NCBI RefSeq assembly: GCF_000717995.1
Contig: NZ_JODM01000001.1
Location: 791,468 to 855,467 of the forward strand
DNA from: Streptomyces violaceorubidus
GTDB lineage: Bacteria > Actinomycetota > Actinomycetes > Streptomycetales > Streptomycetaceae
Length of the DNA: 64,000 nucleotides
Reading direction: 5' to 3'
Every line of letters starts with the position of its first letter. Within the stretch, counting starts at the first letter, position 1. The position numbers and the translations under genes are program-made. Positions 15,846 to 25,680 of the stretch are shown here, piece after piece. The notes under the pieces are model-generated. The model saw only the letters and a program-made list of their open reading frames with translations, had not been told where the DNA came from and ran no database searches.

Positions 15846-16388
15846 CTACTCCTCGAAGGTCGCCGTCAGCGCCTCGGCCAGACCCGGCACCAGGTCGGAG
15901 CCCGTCAGGACCTCCGTCGCGGTGTCCTTCTCCCGCAGCCGCAGGGCCGAGTCGCGGGCGCCGTCGCGCAGGACCGCGACCGTCATGCGGACCTCCTGGC
16001 GGTCCGGGTGCTCCGCCACCCACTGCGCGAGCTTCGCCTCGTTGAGGCCCGAAGGCACCTGAGCCTCGGCCGAGGGCGGCAGCATCAGGCGCTCCACGGC
16101 GAGCGCGCAGCCGACCACGGCGTCGGGCCAGGCGATGGTGCCCAGGAACTCGTCGAGCGCCTGGCCCGTTGGAATCTCGTCCTGCTCGATCGGGGTCAGG
16201 CCGGAGGTCTCCGGTTCGTCCCGCAGACCGAGCCGGTCCGCGAGTGAGGGCTGGTCGGCCCGCAGCCGTGCGGTGTCGACAAGTGCGAAGAGGCGTGCGG
16301 GCTGGTCCCAGCCGAGGCCGGAGACGTACTCGTCGATCTCGAGTACGGCCCGGGTGAGGGGGCTCGCTGCCATGGGGGTGTTGGACAT
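15846..16388 (-). CDS. Conserved actinobacterial protein, PPA1309 family
   Basis: A 180-aa acidic soluble protein of a family confined to actinobacteria, named after PPA1309. Segments resembling the family are LDEFLGTIAWPDAVVGCALA and EVRMTVAVLRDGARDSALRL. No catalytic motif, signal or membrane helix is seen. It is divergent from the UPF0182 gene. The start ATG has AGGA upstream. The function is unknown. Confidence 0.8.
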   Translation of the reverse strand: MSNTPMAASPLTRAVLEIDEYVSGLGWDQPARLFALVDTARLRADQPSLADRLGLRDEPETSGLTPIEQDEIPTGQALDEFLGTIAWPDAVVGCALAVERLMLPPSAEAQVPSGLNEAKLAQWVAEHPDRQEVRMTVAVLRDGARDSALRLREKDTATEVLTGSDLVPGLAEALTATFEE

Positions 16389-16540
16389 GGTCACAATCCT
16401 GCCTCGTTCATGGCCCGAATCGGGAACCGAGTAAACGATGAGTAAGTTGCATAAGTGTGGGCCCACGATCACGGGGGCGCACGGGGGGCCCGCGAACCCG
16501 AGGGCCTGACGGATCAACAGCGAACTTCGAGGTGCGCACC

Positions 16541-19500
16541 TTGGCTTTCCAGATGCCGGACCGCGGCGGAGGCCCCCCGACGGGGCCGCGGATCAGAGTG
16601 GGCCGCCCGTCCCGGCGTGTCCGAACCCTGCTGCTGACACTTGGTGTCCTAGCCGTGCTCCTCATGGCGTTCACCATGTTCGCGGGATTCTGGACGGACT
16701 GGCTCTGGTACCGGTCGGTCCACTACTCGTCGGTGTTCACGACGACCCTGTGGACCAAGATCGGTCTCTTCTTCGTCTTCGGCCTGCTGATGGCGCTCGC
16801 CGTCGGGTTCAACATCTGGTTGGCCCACCGCCTGCGCCCGCCGCTGAGCGCCATGTCGATGGAGCAGCAGAACCTCGACCGGTACCGAATGGGCATCGCC
16901 CCGTACAAGAAGTGGCTGCTGTTCGGCATCACCGCCCTGGTCGGCCTGATCGCCGGCGCCTCGGCCTCCGGTCAGTGGCGGACCTGGCTGATGTGGGTCA
17001 ACGGCGTGCCCTTCGGGCAGAAGGACCCCCAGTTCAAGCTGGACGTCTCCTTCTACGCCTTCGACCTGCCCTGGTACCGCTTCCTGCTCGGCTTCGGCTT
17101 CGCAGCAGTGATCATTTCCGTGATCGCCGCCGCGCTCACCCACTACCTGTACGGCGGGCTCCGCGTCACCAGCCCGGGCGCGCGTGCCACGGCCGCGGCC
17201 ACCGGGCACCTGTCGGTGCTCATCGGCGTCTTCGTCGCCCTCAAGGCGGTCGCCTACTGGCTCGACCGGTACGGCCTCGCGGTGAAGTCCAGCGACTTCA
17301 AGGCGACCGACAACTGGACGGGCCTCAGGTACGTCGACGCCAACGCCTACCTGCCGGCCAAGACGATCCTGTTCTGCATCGCGGTCATCTGCGCCCTGTT
17401 GTTCTTCGCCACCCTGTGGCGGCGTACCTGGCAGCTGCCCGTGATCGGCTTCGGCCTGATGGTGCTCTCCGCGATCCTCATCGGCGGCCTGTACCCGGCG
17501 CTGGTCCAGAAGTTCCAGGTCCAGCCGAACGAGCAGGCCAAGGAGGCGCCGTACGTCGAGAAGAACCTCGCGGCCACGCGCGACGCGTACGGCATCGAGG
17601 GCACCCAGGTCACCGAGTACCCGGGCAAGAGCGAGACCAAGGACAAGACCAAGCTCCGTGACGACGCGGACGCCGCGGCATCCGTCCGGATCATGGACCC
17701 GAACATCATCTCGCCGACGTTCCAGCAGCTCCAGCAGATGCGTAACTACTACGCGTTCCCGACCAACCTGGACGTCGACCGCTACGCCAAGGACGGCAAG
17801 GACCAGGACACGGTCATCGGCCTGCGCGAGCTGAACCTGGCGGGCATCCCGAAGAAGAACTGGATCAACAACCACTTCCGCTACACCCACGGCTACGGCG
17901 TGGTCGCGGCGAAGGGCACCCAGGTCGACTCCGAGGGACGCCCGGTCTTCACCGAGTCCAACCTGCCGTCCGAGGGTGACCTCGGGAAGTACGAGCAGCG
18001 GGTCTACTACGGCGAGAAGACCACCACCTACTCGATCGTCGGCGGTCCCCAGAAGGAGATCGACTACTCCGACGACACCGGGGAGAAGACCTTCAGTTAC
18101 CAGGGCGACGGCGGCGTCGACCTGTCCAACCCGATCAACCGGGCGGCGTACGCGGCGGCGTTCAGCGAGCCGCAGATCCTCTACTCCGGTGCGATCGGCG
18201 AGGGTTCCCGGATCCTTTACAACCGCACGCCCAAGGAGCGCGTCGAGGCGGTCGCGCCCTGGCTGACCATCGACGGCGACGCCTATCCGGCGGTGGTGGA
18301 CGGCCGTATCCAGTGGATCGTCGACGCCTACACGACGACGAACGGCTATCCGTACGCCTCCCGTACGACGCTCGGCGACACCACGGCCGACTCGCTGACC
18401 GCGAACAACAACTCGCGCGCGGTGGTGGCCCAGCAGAACCAGGTCAACTACATCCGCAACTCCGTGAAGGCGACCGTCGACGCGTACAGCGGTGACGTGA
18501 AGCTCTACCAGTGGGACACCCAGGATCCGATTCTGAAGACCTGGATGAAGGCGTTCCCGGGCACGGTGCAGGACAAGAGCGAGATCTCCGGCGAGCTGAT
18601 GGCGCACCTGCGCTATCCGCAGGACCTGTTCAAGGTCCAGCGCGAGCTGCTCACGCGCTACCACGTGAAGGACGCCAACACGTTCCTCAGCGGCAGCGAG
18701 GTGTGGCAGGTGCCGGACGACCCGACCAACAAGTCGGGCGACGCGGTGCCGCCGTACTACCTGAGCATGAAGATGCCGGACCAGAAGGCACAGGCCTTCT
18801 CGCTGACGACGACGTTCACCCCCAACGGGCGTGACAACCTCAGCGCGTTCATGGCGGTCGACGCCGAGGCGGGCACCAGTGACTACGGCAAGATCAGAAT
18901 CCTGAAACTGCCGACGAGCACGACCGTCGACGGACCCAAACAGGTGCAGAGCCAGTTCAACTCCGAACAGGACATCGCCGAGTCCATCAGGCTGCTGAGG
19001 GGCGGCGACTCGGAGGTGGAGTACGGCAATCTGCTGACGGTGCCGCTGGACGGCGGACTGTTGTACGTCGAGCCCGTCTATGTGCGCGGTGGCGACCTCA
19101 AGTACCCGTTGCTGCGCAAGGTCCTGGTGAGTTACGGGGGCAACACGGCCTTCGAGAACACGCTCGACGCGGCCCTCAACAAGGTCTTCGGAGCCCAGGC
19201 CGCGGAGAACGAACAGCCACCGGCGGACGAGGGCGACGACACCACCCAGCCACCGCCGTCGTCCGACAACCCGACGGTCCGGGAAGCGCTGAGCGATGCG
19301 CAGAAGGCCTTCGACGCCGGCCAGAAGGCCCTGGAGCAGAAGGACCTGGCCGCGTACGCCGAGGCGCAGAAGGACCTCGAGCAGGCGCTCCAGCGGGCCG
19401 AGGACGCACAGGCCAAGGCCGACCAGAGCGCCGGCGGCAAGAACGGCGACGACAAGAACAGCGGGGACAAGGCCGCAAGCGACAAGGGCGCAAGCGACAA

Positions 19501-19588
19501 GGCCGCAAGCGACAAGGCCGCAAGCGACAAGGCCAGTGCGGACGCGACACCGGCCGGCGATGCCGGGGCGGGAGCGGACACCGGCTGA
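16541..19588 (+). CDS. UPF0182 family large membrane protein
   Basis: A protein of about 1015 aa. Seven or so transmembrane helices fill the first third (helices near residues 30-50, 70-95, 125-145, 175-205, 225-245, 275-295 and 305-325). A large extracytoplasmic domain follows, then a charged C-terminal tail ending in ASDK-type repeats. The UPF0182 family is widespread in actinobacteria and of unknown role. I prefer the TTG at 16541 because GAGGTG stands 6 bases upstream; the ATG at 16553 (MPDRGGG) is the common alternative. The tail (about 905-1015) is Ala/Lys/Asp/Glu-rich and probably helical. Confidence 0.88.
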   Translation: MAFQMPDRGGGPPTGPRIRVGRPSRRVRTLLLTLGVLAVLLMAFTMFAGFWTDWLWYRSVHYSSVFTTTLWTKIGLFFVFGLLMALAVGFNIWLAHRLRPPLSAMSMEQQNLDRYRMGIAPYKKWLLFGITALVGLIAGASASGQWRTWLMWVNGVPFGQKDPQFKLDVSFYAFDLPWYRFLLGFGFAAVIISVIAAALTHYLYGGLRVTSPGARATAAATGHLSVLIGVFVALKAVAYWLDRYGLAVKSSDFKATDNWTGLRYVDANAYLPAKTILFCIAVICALLFFATLWRRTWQLPVIGFGLMVLSAILIGGLYPALVQKFQVQPNEQAKEAPYVEKNLAATRDAYGIEGTQVTEYPGKSETKDKTKLRDDADAAASVRIMDPNIISPTFQQLQQMRNYYAFPTNLDVDRYAKDGKDQDTVIGLRELNLAGIPKKNWINNHFRYTHGYGVVAAKGTQVDSEGRPVFTESNLPSEGDLGKYEQRVYYGEKTTTYSIVGGPQKEIDYSDDTGEKTFSYQGDGGVDLSNPINRAAYAAAFSEPQILYSGAIGEGSRILYNRTPKERVEAVAPWLTIDGDAYPAVVDGRIQWIVDAYTTTNGYPYASRTTLGDTTADSLTANNNSRAVVAQQNQVNYIRNSVKATVDAYSGDVKLYQWDTQDPILKTWMKAFPGTVQDKSEISGELMAHLRYPQDLFKVQRELLTRYHVKDANTFLSGSEVWQVPDDPTNKSGDAVPPYYLSMKMPDQKAQAFSLTTTFTPNGRDNLSAFMAVDAEAGTSDYGKIRILKLPTSTTVDGPKQVQSQFNSEQDIAESIRLLRGGDSEVEYGNLLTVPLDGGLLYVEPVYVRGGDLKYPLLRKVLVSYGGNTAFENTLDAALNKVFGAQAAENEQPPADEGDDTTQPPPSSDNPTVREALSDAQKAFDAGQKALEQKDLAAYAEAQKDLEQALQRAEDAQAKADQSAGGKNGDDKNSGDKAASDKGASDKAASDKAASDKASADATPAGDAGAGADTG
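19466..19540 (+). repeat. 15-bp in-frame tandem repeat in the UPF0182 C-terminal tail
   Basis: Four copies of GACAAGGCCGCAAGC (19466-19525, the second with one base changed) plus a decayed fifth encode [10 protein letters not shown] units. The unit length keeps the frame, so copy number can vary without breaking the gene. Confidence 0.85.
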
Positions 19589-19675
19589 CCGCAGGCCCCG
19601 CGCCGGGCGTTCGCAACGGGCGTTCGGGCTGGTCAAAGCCCATCCCGCGCCGTGTTAGGGTTGTGAACACAACGG

Positions 19676-19749
19676 CGCGGGGTGGAGCAGCTCGGTAGCT
19701 CGCTGGGCTCATAACCCAGAGGTCGCAGGTTCAAATCCTGTCCCCGCTA
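19676..19749 (+). tRNA. tRNA-fMet (CAT), initiator, copy 1
   Basis: A complete cloverleaf: acceptor arm CGCGGGG/CCCCGCT with unpaired first position, anticodon arm CTGGG-CTCATAA-CCCAG with CAT, and T arm GCAGG-TTCAAAT-CCTGT. The unpaired position 1 and the three consecutive G-C pairs at the base of the anticodon stem mark it as the initiator. CCA is not encoded. Confidence 0.95.
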
Positions 19750-19777
19750 CTGACGTCGTGAGCTGGTTGCGAACGAC

Positions 19778-19818
19778 CACGAAGGCCCGGATTCCCACAA
19801 GGGATCCGGGCCTTCGTG
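19778..19818 (+). terminator. Terminator after initiator tRNA copy 1
   Basis: CACGAAGGCCCGGAT (19778-19792) pairs with ATCCGGGCCTTCGTG (19804-19818), and an inner CCC/GGG pairs across an ACAA loop with one bulged T. It starts 29 bases after the tRNA. Confidence 0.75.
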
Positions 19819-19981
19819 ATATGCGAACGCATGTCCCGGCGAAACACGACGGCCGCGCCGCCTCGGGGAGTTGGGCAGTTCTGTGTTTGACTTGTCTCCC
19901 TGTGGGCATGTCGACAAAACGCTGAAGTGACCTCACTGACTGCGGTATACCGGGTGTGCCGAGGTTGCGGGTGGTGCGACG

Positions 19982-21814
19982 ATGAACGTTATGGGGGACA
20001 TGGCAAATCTGTTCGGGACAGGGCGTTTTGCGCAACCGTCCGGTCAGCCGTCGGGTCAGGAGGAGGCCACGGACGAGGCCCAGGAAGCCGCCGACGAGGC
20101 CGCCGAGGAAGTGCGGCTGCGGCTTGCCGTCGACGGCGGTGACGTCGAGGCGATGAGCGTGCTCGGCGCGATGCTGCTGCGCCGCGGCGACTTCGACGGG
20201 GCCGAGTCGCACCTGCGTGCCGCCACCGCGGCCGGCGACCGGGCCGCCGCCAACAACCTGGGCGTCCTGCTGCACCAGCGCGGATACGCGGACGAGGCCG
20301 CCGGGTGGTGGCGCATCGCAGCCGTCGCCGGATCCGCCGCCGCCGCGCACGCGCTGGGCCGGCACTACCGCGAACGCGGGGACGAGCCCGCCGCCGAGTA
20401 CTGGCTGTGCCAGTCCGCGGAACAGGGCCACGTACTGGGCGCCTACGCGCTCGCCGACCTGCTGGAGCACCGCGGCGACGACACCGGGTCCGAGCGGTGG
20501 ATGCGGGCCGCGGCCGAGCGCGGGCACCGGGAAGCGGCGTACCGGCTGGCGCGGACGCTGGACCGACGGGCCGGGCGCGAGGGCGACGACAAGGCCGCCG
20601 CACTCGCGGCCGACGAGGCCGAGCAGTGGTACCGGCAGGCCGCCGCGCGCGGTCACCGGCGGGGCGCCCTGCACCTCGGGACGATCCTGGAGAGGCGCGG
20701 CGAGCTCAAGGAGGCCGGCCGCTGGTACCTCACGTCCGCCAAGGACGGCGAGGCCCGCGCCGCCTGTGCGCTCGGCTTCCTGCTGCGGGACGCCGGGGAC
20801 ACCGAGAGCGCCGCCGTGTGGTGGCTGCGCGCCGCCCAGGACGGCGATGGCAACGCCGCCAACGCCCTGGGCGCGCTGCACGCCGAGCGCGGCGAGACCC
20901 AGACCGCGGAGCGCTGGTACCGGGCCGCGATGGACGCCGGCGACGACAACGGGGCGTACAACCTCGGGCTGCTCTGCGCCGAGCAGGGGCGCACCACGCA
21001 GGCCGAGCAGTGGTACCGGCGGGCGGCGTACGCCGGGCACCGGGAGGCCTCCAACGCGCTGGCCATCCTGCTGCTGCGCGCCGGGGACGAGAGCGGCGCC
21101 GAGCCGTGGTTCTCCAAGGCCGCGGAGGCGGGCAGCGTCGACGCCGCCTTCAACCTCGGGATCCTGCACGCCGGGCGGAGCGAGGAGCGGGCGGCGCTGC
21201 GCTGGTACGAGCGGGCCGCCGCGGCCGGGCACACCGAGGCCGCGCTCCAGGTCGGGATGGCACGGCTGCGCGACGGAGACGAGCGCGAGGCGGAACGCTT
21301 CCTGCGCTGTGCGGCGGGCGGCGGCAGTGCCGAGGCCGCCTACCGGCTGGCGACGGTACTGGACGCGCGTCGGCCACCCCCGCCCGCGCACGAGCTCGGT
21401 GAGCCGGCGCAGGAGAAGTCCGAGTGCGAGGAGTGGTACGAGCGGGCGGCCTCCCAAGGGCACCGGCGGGCCCAGGTGCGGGTCGGGATGCTGGCCGCGG
21501 CGCGGGGGGACGTGGTGGAGGCCGCGCGGTGGTACCGCGAGGCGGCCGAGGCCGGGTCGCGCAACGGCGCGTTCAACCTCGGGCTGCTGCTGGCGCGCGA
21601 GGGGAGCGAGCCGGAGGCCGTCGTGTGGTGGCGCCGGGCGGCCGACGCCGGGCACGGGCGGGCGGCGCTGCGGCTGGCGCTGGTGTTCGCGCGGCGGGGG
21701 GAGCTGGCGGAGGGGCAGCGGTGGGCGGACCTGGCGGTGTCGCTGGGGCCGGCGGAGGTGGGGGAGCGGGCGGCTCGGTTGCGGGACGCGTTGCGGCAGG
21801 AGCTGTCGGCGTGA
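19982..21814 (+). CDS. Sel1-repeat/TPR-like protein
   Basis: A 610-aa protein made almost wholly of Sel1-like (SLR) helical repeats of about 36 residues. Typical units end in AAEQWYRQAAARGH or ALRWYERAAAAGH and continue into ANALGxL, and there are about 14 of them. Such proteins are scaffolds for protein complexes. There is no signal peptide or membrane segment. The start is uncertain: ATG 19982 or 19991, neither with a good ribosome site. The gene sits between the two inverted initiator tRNA genes. GC content rises and the sequence becomes G-rich toward the 3' end. Confidence 0.88.
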   Translation: MNVMGDMANLFGTGRFAQPSGQPSGQEEATDEAQEAADEAAEEVRLRLAVDGGDVEAMSVLGAMLLRRGDFDGAESHLRAATAAGDRAAANNLGVLLHQRGYADEAAGWWRIAAVAGSAAAAHALGRHYRERGDEPAAEYWLCQSAEQGHVLGAYALADLLEHRGDDTGSERWMRAAAERGHREAAYRLARTLDRRAGREGDDKAAALAADEAEQWYRQAAARGHRRGALHLGTILERRGELKEAGRWYLTSAKDGEARAACALGFLLRDAGDTESAAVWWLRAAQDGDGNAANALGALHAERGETQTAERWYRAAMDAGDDNGAYNLGLLCAEQGRTTQAEQWYRRAAYAGHREASNALAILLLRAGDESGAEPWFSKAAEAGSVDAAFNLGILHAGRSEERAALRWYERAAAAGHTEAALQVGMARLRDGDEREAERFLRCAAGGGSAEAAYRLATVLDARRPPPPAHELGEPAQEKSECEEWYERAASQGHRRAQVRVGMLAAARGDVVEAARWYREAAEAGSRNGAFNLGLLLAREGSEPEAVVWWRRAADAGHGRAALRLALVFARRGELAEGQRWADLAVSLGPAEVGERAARLRDALRQELSA

Positions 21815-21973
21815 GGCGTGAGGCGTGGGGCGTGAGGCGGGACGCTGTGCTGAGCCCGTGCGCTTCTTGAACGTGCCCGGCACCAACCTGAGCCGGCGGT
21901 GGGTGCGCGGCCTGGCGCAGCGGGGTGCCGCTGCGCCCACCCACGACTGCCTGCCCGCAGTAAGGAAGACGCA

Positions 21974-22009
21974 CCTAGGGCCGGAATCCGATCGGATTCC
22001 GGCCCTAGG
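21974..22009 (-). terminator. Perfect 36-bp palindrome downstream of initiator tRNA copy 2
   Basis: CCTAGGGCCGGAATCCGA at 21974-21991 is followed immediately by its exact reverse complement (21992-22009), with no loop base. It starts 7 bases past the 3' end of the minus-strand tRNA, so termination is its likely role. It could also extrude as a cruciform. Confidence 0.75.
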
Positions 22010-22016
22010 CCTTCAG

Positions 22017-22090
22017 TAGCGGGGACAGGATTTGAACCTGCGACCTCTGGGTTATGAGCCCAGCGAGCTACCGAGCTGCTCCACCCCGCG
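22017..22090 (-). tRNA. tRNA-fMet (CAT), initiator, copy 2
   Basis: All 74 bases are identical to the copy at 19676-19749, on the opposite strand. The same initiator features are seen, and CCA is not encoded. The two copies point toward each other across the Sel1 gene. Confidence 0.95.
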
Positions 22091-22140
22091 TCGATGAATG
22101 GAACACTACGTCAACCTGAAGACGAGAAGCAAATCCGCGC

Positions 22141-22557
22141 TCATGCCGCCGCGCAGTTCGGGCAGGTGCCGCGGTACGTCACCTCGACGTCCGACACCGT
22201 GAAGCCGAATCGCTCCGCGTCGGGGAGGTCGGCCAGCGGGTTGCCGTTCGGGTGGACGTCGCGGATCGCGCCGCACTGGGAGCAGACCAGGTGGTGGTGC
22301 GGCCGGTGCGCGTTCGGGTCGTAGCGCTTGGCGCGCTTGTCCGTGGCCACCTCCAGCACCTCGCCGAGCGAGACCAGCTCGCCGAGGGTGTTGTAGACCG
22401 TCGCCCGGGAGATCTCGGGGAGCTTGCCGACGGCCCTGGAGTGCACCTCGTCGGCCGTCAGGTGGACGTGTTCGCCGTCGAGGACCTCGGCCACCACCCG
22501 CCGCTGCGCGGTCATGCGCCAACCGCGCCCGCGCAGCCGTTCCAGAAGGTCACTCAT
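22141..22557 (-). CDS. catR: Fur-family (PerR/CatR-like) repressor
   Basis: A 138-aa metal-dependent repressor. The winged-helix DNA-binding part includes LPEISRATVYNTLGELVSLG. The His-rich segment AHRPHHHLVCSQCGAIRDV gives metal ligands, and the CxxC pairs (CSQC, CPNC) form the structural zinc site. It lies 164 bases from, and divergent to, the catalase gene, which matches the catR-catA arrangement of streptomycetes in which a peroxide-sensing Fur protein represses catalase and itself. ATG 22557 is preferred over 22563 because AGG is then 9 bases upstream. Calling it CatR rather than another Fur member rests on this context. Confidence 0.85.
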   Translation of the reverse strand: MSDLLERLRGRGWRMTAQRRVVAEVLDGEHVHLTADEVHSRAVGKLPEISRATVYNTLGELVSLGEVLEVATDKRAKRYDPNAHRPHHHLVCSQCGAIRDVHPNGNPLADLPDAERFGFTVSDVEVTYRGTCPNCAAA

Positions 22558-22618
22558 ACACATCAGCCTAACAGCAACGGGGACCAGGTCCCGAATGGGT
22601 GTGATTTTGGAGCCTTGC

Positions 22619-22646
22619 TTGACTTAGACATTGTCTATTGTAGGAT
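22619..22646 (+). promoter_or_regulatory. Catalase promoter with Fur/PerR-like operator in the spacer
   Basis: TTGACT (22619-22624) and TAGGAT (22641-22646) are separated by 16 bases. The spacer holds TAGACATTGTCTA (22625-22637), a perfect 6-1-6 palindrome of the Fur/PerR operator type. Binding there would block RNA polymerase. Box assignment is by eye. Confidence 0.75.
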
Positions 22647-22721
22647 CGGCAACGATATTAGCCAAGAGGTAGGCCGGCAAGGACCGGCAGGACCGCCAGG
22701 ATGGCCAAACAGGAGGAGCTC

Positions 22722-24173
22722 GTGACCCAGGGACCGCTCACTACGGAGACAGGTGCTCCCGTAGCCGACAACCAGAACAGTGAGACGGCGGGCGTCGGCG
22801 GCCCCGTGCTCGTCCAGGACCAGCTCCTTCTCGAGAAGCTGGCCCACTTCAACCGTGAGCGCATCCCGGAGCGCGTCGTGCACGCCCGCGGCGCCGGCGC
22901 CTACGGCACCTTCACGGTCACCGCCGACGTCACCGGGTACACGCGCGCGGCCTTCCTCTCCGAGGTCGGCAAGGAGACGGAGACCTTCCTCCGCTTCTCC
23001 ACCGTGGCCGGCAACCTGGGTGCGGCGGACGCCGTCCGCGACCCGCGCGGCTTCTCGCTGAAGTTCTACACCGAGGAGGGCAATTACGACCTCGTCGGCA
23101 ACAACACCCCGGTGTTCTTCATCAAGGACGCCATCAAGTTCCCCGACTTCATCCACACCCAGAAGCGCGACCCCTACACGGGCTCGACCGAGATGGACAA
23201 CGTCTGGGACTTCTGGAGCCTGTCGCCGGAGTCGACGCACCAGGTGACCTGGCTGTTCGGCGACCGCGGCATCCCGGCGTCGTACCGCCACATGGACGGC
23301 TTCGGCTCGCACACCTACCAGTGGAACAACGAGGCGGGCGAGGCCTTCTGGGTCAAGTACCACTTCAAGACCGACCAGGGCATCAGGAACCTCACCCAGG
23401 CCGAGGCCGACCGGCTCGCCGGCGAGGACCCCGACTCCCACCAGCGCGACCTGCGCGAGGCCATCGAGCGCGGCGACCTCCCGTCCTGGACCGTCGGTGT
23501 GCAGATCATGCCGGTGGCCGAGGCGGCGACGTACCGATTCAACCCGTTCGACCTCACCAAGGTGTGGCCGCACGCGGACTACCCGATCGTCTGGTTCGGC
23601 AAGCTGGAGCTCAACCGCAACCCGGAGAACATCTTCGCCGAGGTCGAGCAGTCGATCTTCTCCCCGGCGCACTTCGTGCCCGGCATCGGGCCGTCCCCGG
23701 ACAAGATGCTCCAGGGCCGCCTCTTCGCCTACGGCGACGCCCACCGCTACCGCGTCGGCATCAACGCCGACCAACTGCCGGTGAACCGCCCGCACGCCAC
23801 CGTCGCGCGCACCAACTCCCGTGACGGCCACCTGTACGACGGCCGCCACAAGGGCGCGAAGAACTACGAGCCGAACAGTTTCGGCGGCCCCTTCCAGACG
23901 GACCGGGCCCTGTGGCAGCCGGTCGCGGTCTCCGGCGTCACCGGCGAGACCCGGGCGCCCTCTCACGCGCAGGACGACGACTTCGTCCAGGCGGGCAACC
24001 TCTACCGGCTGATGACGGAGGAGGAGAAGGGGCGGCTGATCGACAACCTGGCGGGCGCCCTCTCCAAGGTCTCGCGCGACGACATCGTCGAGCGCGCGGT
24101 CGGCAACTTCCGTCAGGCCGACGGTGACTTCGGCAAGCGGCTGGAGGCCGCGGTCCAGGCCCTGCGCGGCTGA
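22722..24173 (+). CDS. catA: Monofunctional heme catalase
   Basis: A 483-aa clade 3, small-subunit catalase that dismutes hydrogen peroxide. Conserved segments are [20 protein letters not shown] (distal catalytic His), [20 protein letters not shown], and [17 protein letters not shown] with the proximal heme-binding Tyr in the preceding family region. The GTG at 22722 ([11 protein letters not shown]) has AGGAGG 5 bases upstream and gives the usual catalase N-terminus. An upstream in-frame ATG (22701) would add 7 residues that contain this ribosome site. Repression by the divergent Fur protein is expected from the operator. Confidence 0.95.
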   Translation: MTQGPLTTETGAPVADNQNSETAGVGGPVLVQDQLLLEKLAHFNRERIPERVVHARGAGAYGTFTVTADVTGYTRAAFLSEVGKETETFLRFSTVAGNLGAADAVRDPRGFSLKFYTEEGNYDLVGNNTPVFFIKDAIKFPDFIHTQKRDPYTGSTEMDNVWDFWSLSPESTHQVTWLFGDRGIPASYRHMDGFGSHTYQWNNEAGEAFWVKYHFKTDQGIRNLTQAEADRLAGEDPDSHQRDLREAIERGDLPSWTVGVQIMPVAEAATYRFNPFDLTKVWPHADYPIVWFGKLELNRNPENIFAEVEQSIFSPAHFVPGIGPSPDKMLQGRLFAYGDAHRYRVGINADQLPVNRPHATVARTNSRDGHLYDGRHKGAKNYEPNSFGGPFQTDRALWQPVAVSGVTGETRAPSHAQDDDFVQAGNLYRLMTEEEKGRLIDNLAGALSKVSRDDIVERAVGNFRQADGDFGKRLEAAVQALRG

Positions 24174-24203
24174 CGTCCAGCACTGGACCGCTTGTCGTAG
24201 CGG

Positions 24204-24237
24204 CGGGCCGGATCCCCGGGGACGGGGGTCCGGCCCG
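24204..24237. terminator. Bidirectional terminator hairpin
   Basis: A 14-bp stem of CGGGCCGGATCCCC (24204-24217) with GGGGGTCCGGCCCG (24224-24237), one T-G pair and a 6-base loop, lies between the convergent catalase and CBS genes. Confidence 0.75.
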
Positions 24238-24254
24238 TTCGTCGCTCCGTCCCG

Positions 24255-24662
24255 TCAGGCGGTCACCACCGGCGCGTGGTGCGGAGCGCGCTCCGGCGCC
24301 CAGCGGCGGATGATGTCGCGCACCGAGACGATGCCGACCGGCTCGCCGCCCTCCAGGACGATGAGATGGCGGAAGCCGCCGTGCGCCATCGCGCCCGCCG
24401 CCTCCTCCACCGTCCAGGTCGGCGCGGCGAAGACGACGTCGGTGGTGGTGTGGCCGTGCGCGCGCTCGGTGTCCGGGTCTTGGCCCCGGCCCACGGAGAC
24501 GAGGACGTCGCGTTCGGTGAGGATCCCGATGCCGCCGGCGTCGGGGTCGTACACCACGGCCGCGCCGACACGGCGGGCGGACATCAGGGCGGCGGCCTGG
24601 CGGAGTGTGTGGGCGGGACCGATGGTGAGGACGACCGTGCTCATGACTTCGCGGACGAGCAT
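24255..24662 (-). CDS. Stand-alone CBS-domain-pair protein
   Basis: A 135-aa protein consisting of two CBS domains (VREVMSTVVLTIGPAHTLRQA and a second starting TTDVVFAAPTWTVEEAAG), each ending in a GILTERDVL or GIVSVRDII strand-helix. CBS pairs bind adenosyl ligands or nucleotides and usually regulate a partner. Here no partner domain is attached. The ATG has AGGAGG 11 bases upstream. An inverted repeat stands 23 bases upstream of the start, so it is probably regulated on its own. Confidence 0.88.
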   Translation of the reverse strand: MLVREVMSTVVLTIGPAHTLRQAAALMSARRVGAAVVYDPDAGGIGILTERDVLVSVGRGQDPDTERAHGHTTTDVVFAAPTWTVEEAAGAMAHGGFRHLIVLEGGEPVGIVSVRDIIRRWAPERAPHHAPVVTA

Positions 24663-24685
24663 GGGTGGAGCCACCTCCTGCCGTG

Positions 24686-24722
24686 ATCCATGAGTTCGTT
24701 CATGGATTCACAAGTTCACAAG
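24686..24722 (-). promoter_or_regulatory. Inverted and direct repeats upstream of the CBS gene
   Basis: ATCCATGA and TCATGGAT (24686-24693 and 24700-24707) form an 8-bp inverted repeat with a 6-base gap. The 8-mer TTCACAAG follows twice head to tail (24707-24722). Both lie just upstream of the minus-strand CBS gene and look like an operator; the regulator is unknown. Confidence 0.5.
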
Positions 24723-24793
24723 TGGGGGAGCTCTCAGAGTGACAGGTAAAGCACGGGTCAACAAGGGGGCGCGGAGGGTGAGTCGACGGGCGC

Positions 24794-25594
24794 TCAGTAG
24801 CGCTGGTTGAGATACCCGAGCAGCTCGTCGTGGAGCCGGCCGTTCGACGCGGCCGCGTTCCCGCTGTGCGGGCCGGGGCGGCCGTCGAGGCCGGTGAAGG
24901 TGCCCCCGGCCTCCGTGACGATGATCGCGTTGGCGGCCATGTCCCAGAGGGAGAGCTCGGGTTCGGCGCAGATGTCCACCGAGCCCTCGGCGACCATCAT
25001 GTAGGGCCAGAAGTCGCCGTACGCGCGCGTGCGCCACACCTCGCGGGTCAGGTCGAGGAAGCCGTCGAGCCGGCCCTGCTCCTCCCAGCCGCTCAGCGAG
25101 GAGTACGCGAAGGAGGCGTCGGAGAGCGTGGAGACCTGCGAGACGTGGATCCGGGAGGCGGAGGTCAGGCTGCGGCCGGTGAACGCGCCGTGGTCCTCCA
25201 CCGCCCACCAGCGGCGGCCGAGCGCGGGCGCCGAGACGAGGCCGACGACCGGCTGGTAGCCGCCCTCCCTCGCCTCCATCAGGGCGATGAGGGTGGCCCA
25301 CACGGGGACGCCGCGCACGTAGTTCTTGGTGCCGTCAATCGGGTCCACCACCCAGCGGCGCGGCCCGGTGCCCGCCACGCCGAACTCCTCGCCGTGGACC
25401 GAGTCACGGGGGCGGGCGCGGGCGAGGTGGCCGCGGATGAGTTCCTCGGCGGCCTTGTCCGCCTCGCTCACCGGGGTCATGTCCGGCTTCGTCTCGACCT
25501 TCAGGTCGAGGGCCTTGAAGCGGTCCATCGTCGCGGCGTCGGCGGCGTCGGCGAGGACGTGCGCGAGGCGGAGGTCGTCGAGGTAATCGGGCAT
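24794..25594 (-). CDS. hisN: Histidinol-phosphate phosphatase, inositol-monophosphatase family
   Basis: A 266-aa Mg-dependent phosphatase of the IMPase fold. Metal and substrate motifs are [18 protein letters not shown] (DPIDGT) and [18 protein letters not shown] (WD near the C-terminus). In S. coelicolor the histidinol-phosphatase step of histidine biosynthesis is carried out by an IMPase-type protein at this position next to rsgA/aroA, so hisN is the best name. The enzyme is cytoplasmic. Sequence alone does not fully exclude another IMPase substrate. Confidence 0.87.
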   Translation of the reverse strand: MPDYLDDLRLAHVLADAADAATMDRFKALDLKVETKPDMTPVSEADKAAEELIRGHLARARPRDSVHGEEFGVAGTGPRRWVVDPIDGTKNYVRGVPVWATLIALMEAREGGYQPVVGLVSAPALGRRWWAVEDHGAFTGRSLTSASRIHVSQVSTLSDASFAYSSLSGWEEQGRLDGFLDLTREVWRTRAYGDFWPYMMVAEGSVDICAEPELSLWDMAANAIIVTEAGGTFTGLDGRPGPHSGNAAASNGRLHDELLGYLNQRY

Positions 25595-25680
25595 GCCGTC
25601 ACGCTATCTGCCGCGGGCGGGGCGGGGCCACCAGGGCTTTGGCGGGCGTGGCGGGGGGCGGCCGGGCGGCGCGAGGACCC

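Noticed and set aside
16649..19636. Minus-strand open frame of 995 codons opposite UPF0182
   Set aside because: Low-complexity Arg/Leu/Val/Asp translation, antisense shadow of a conserved membrane protein.
22701..22721. Upstream ATG for the catalase (7 more residues)
   Set aside because: The added stretch contains the AGGAGG that serves the GTG at 22722, and the GTG start gives the usual catalase N-terminus.
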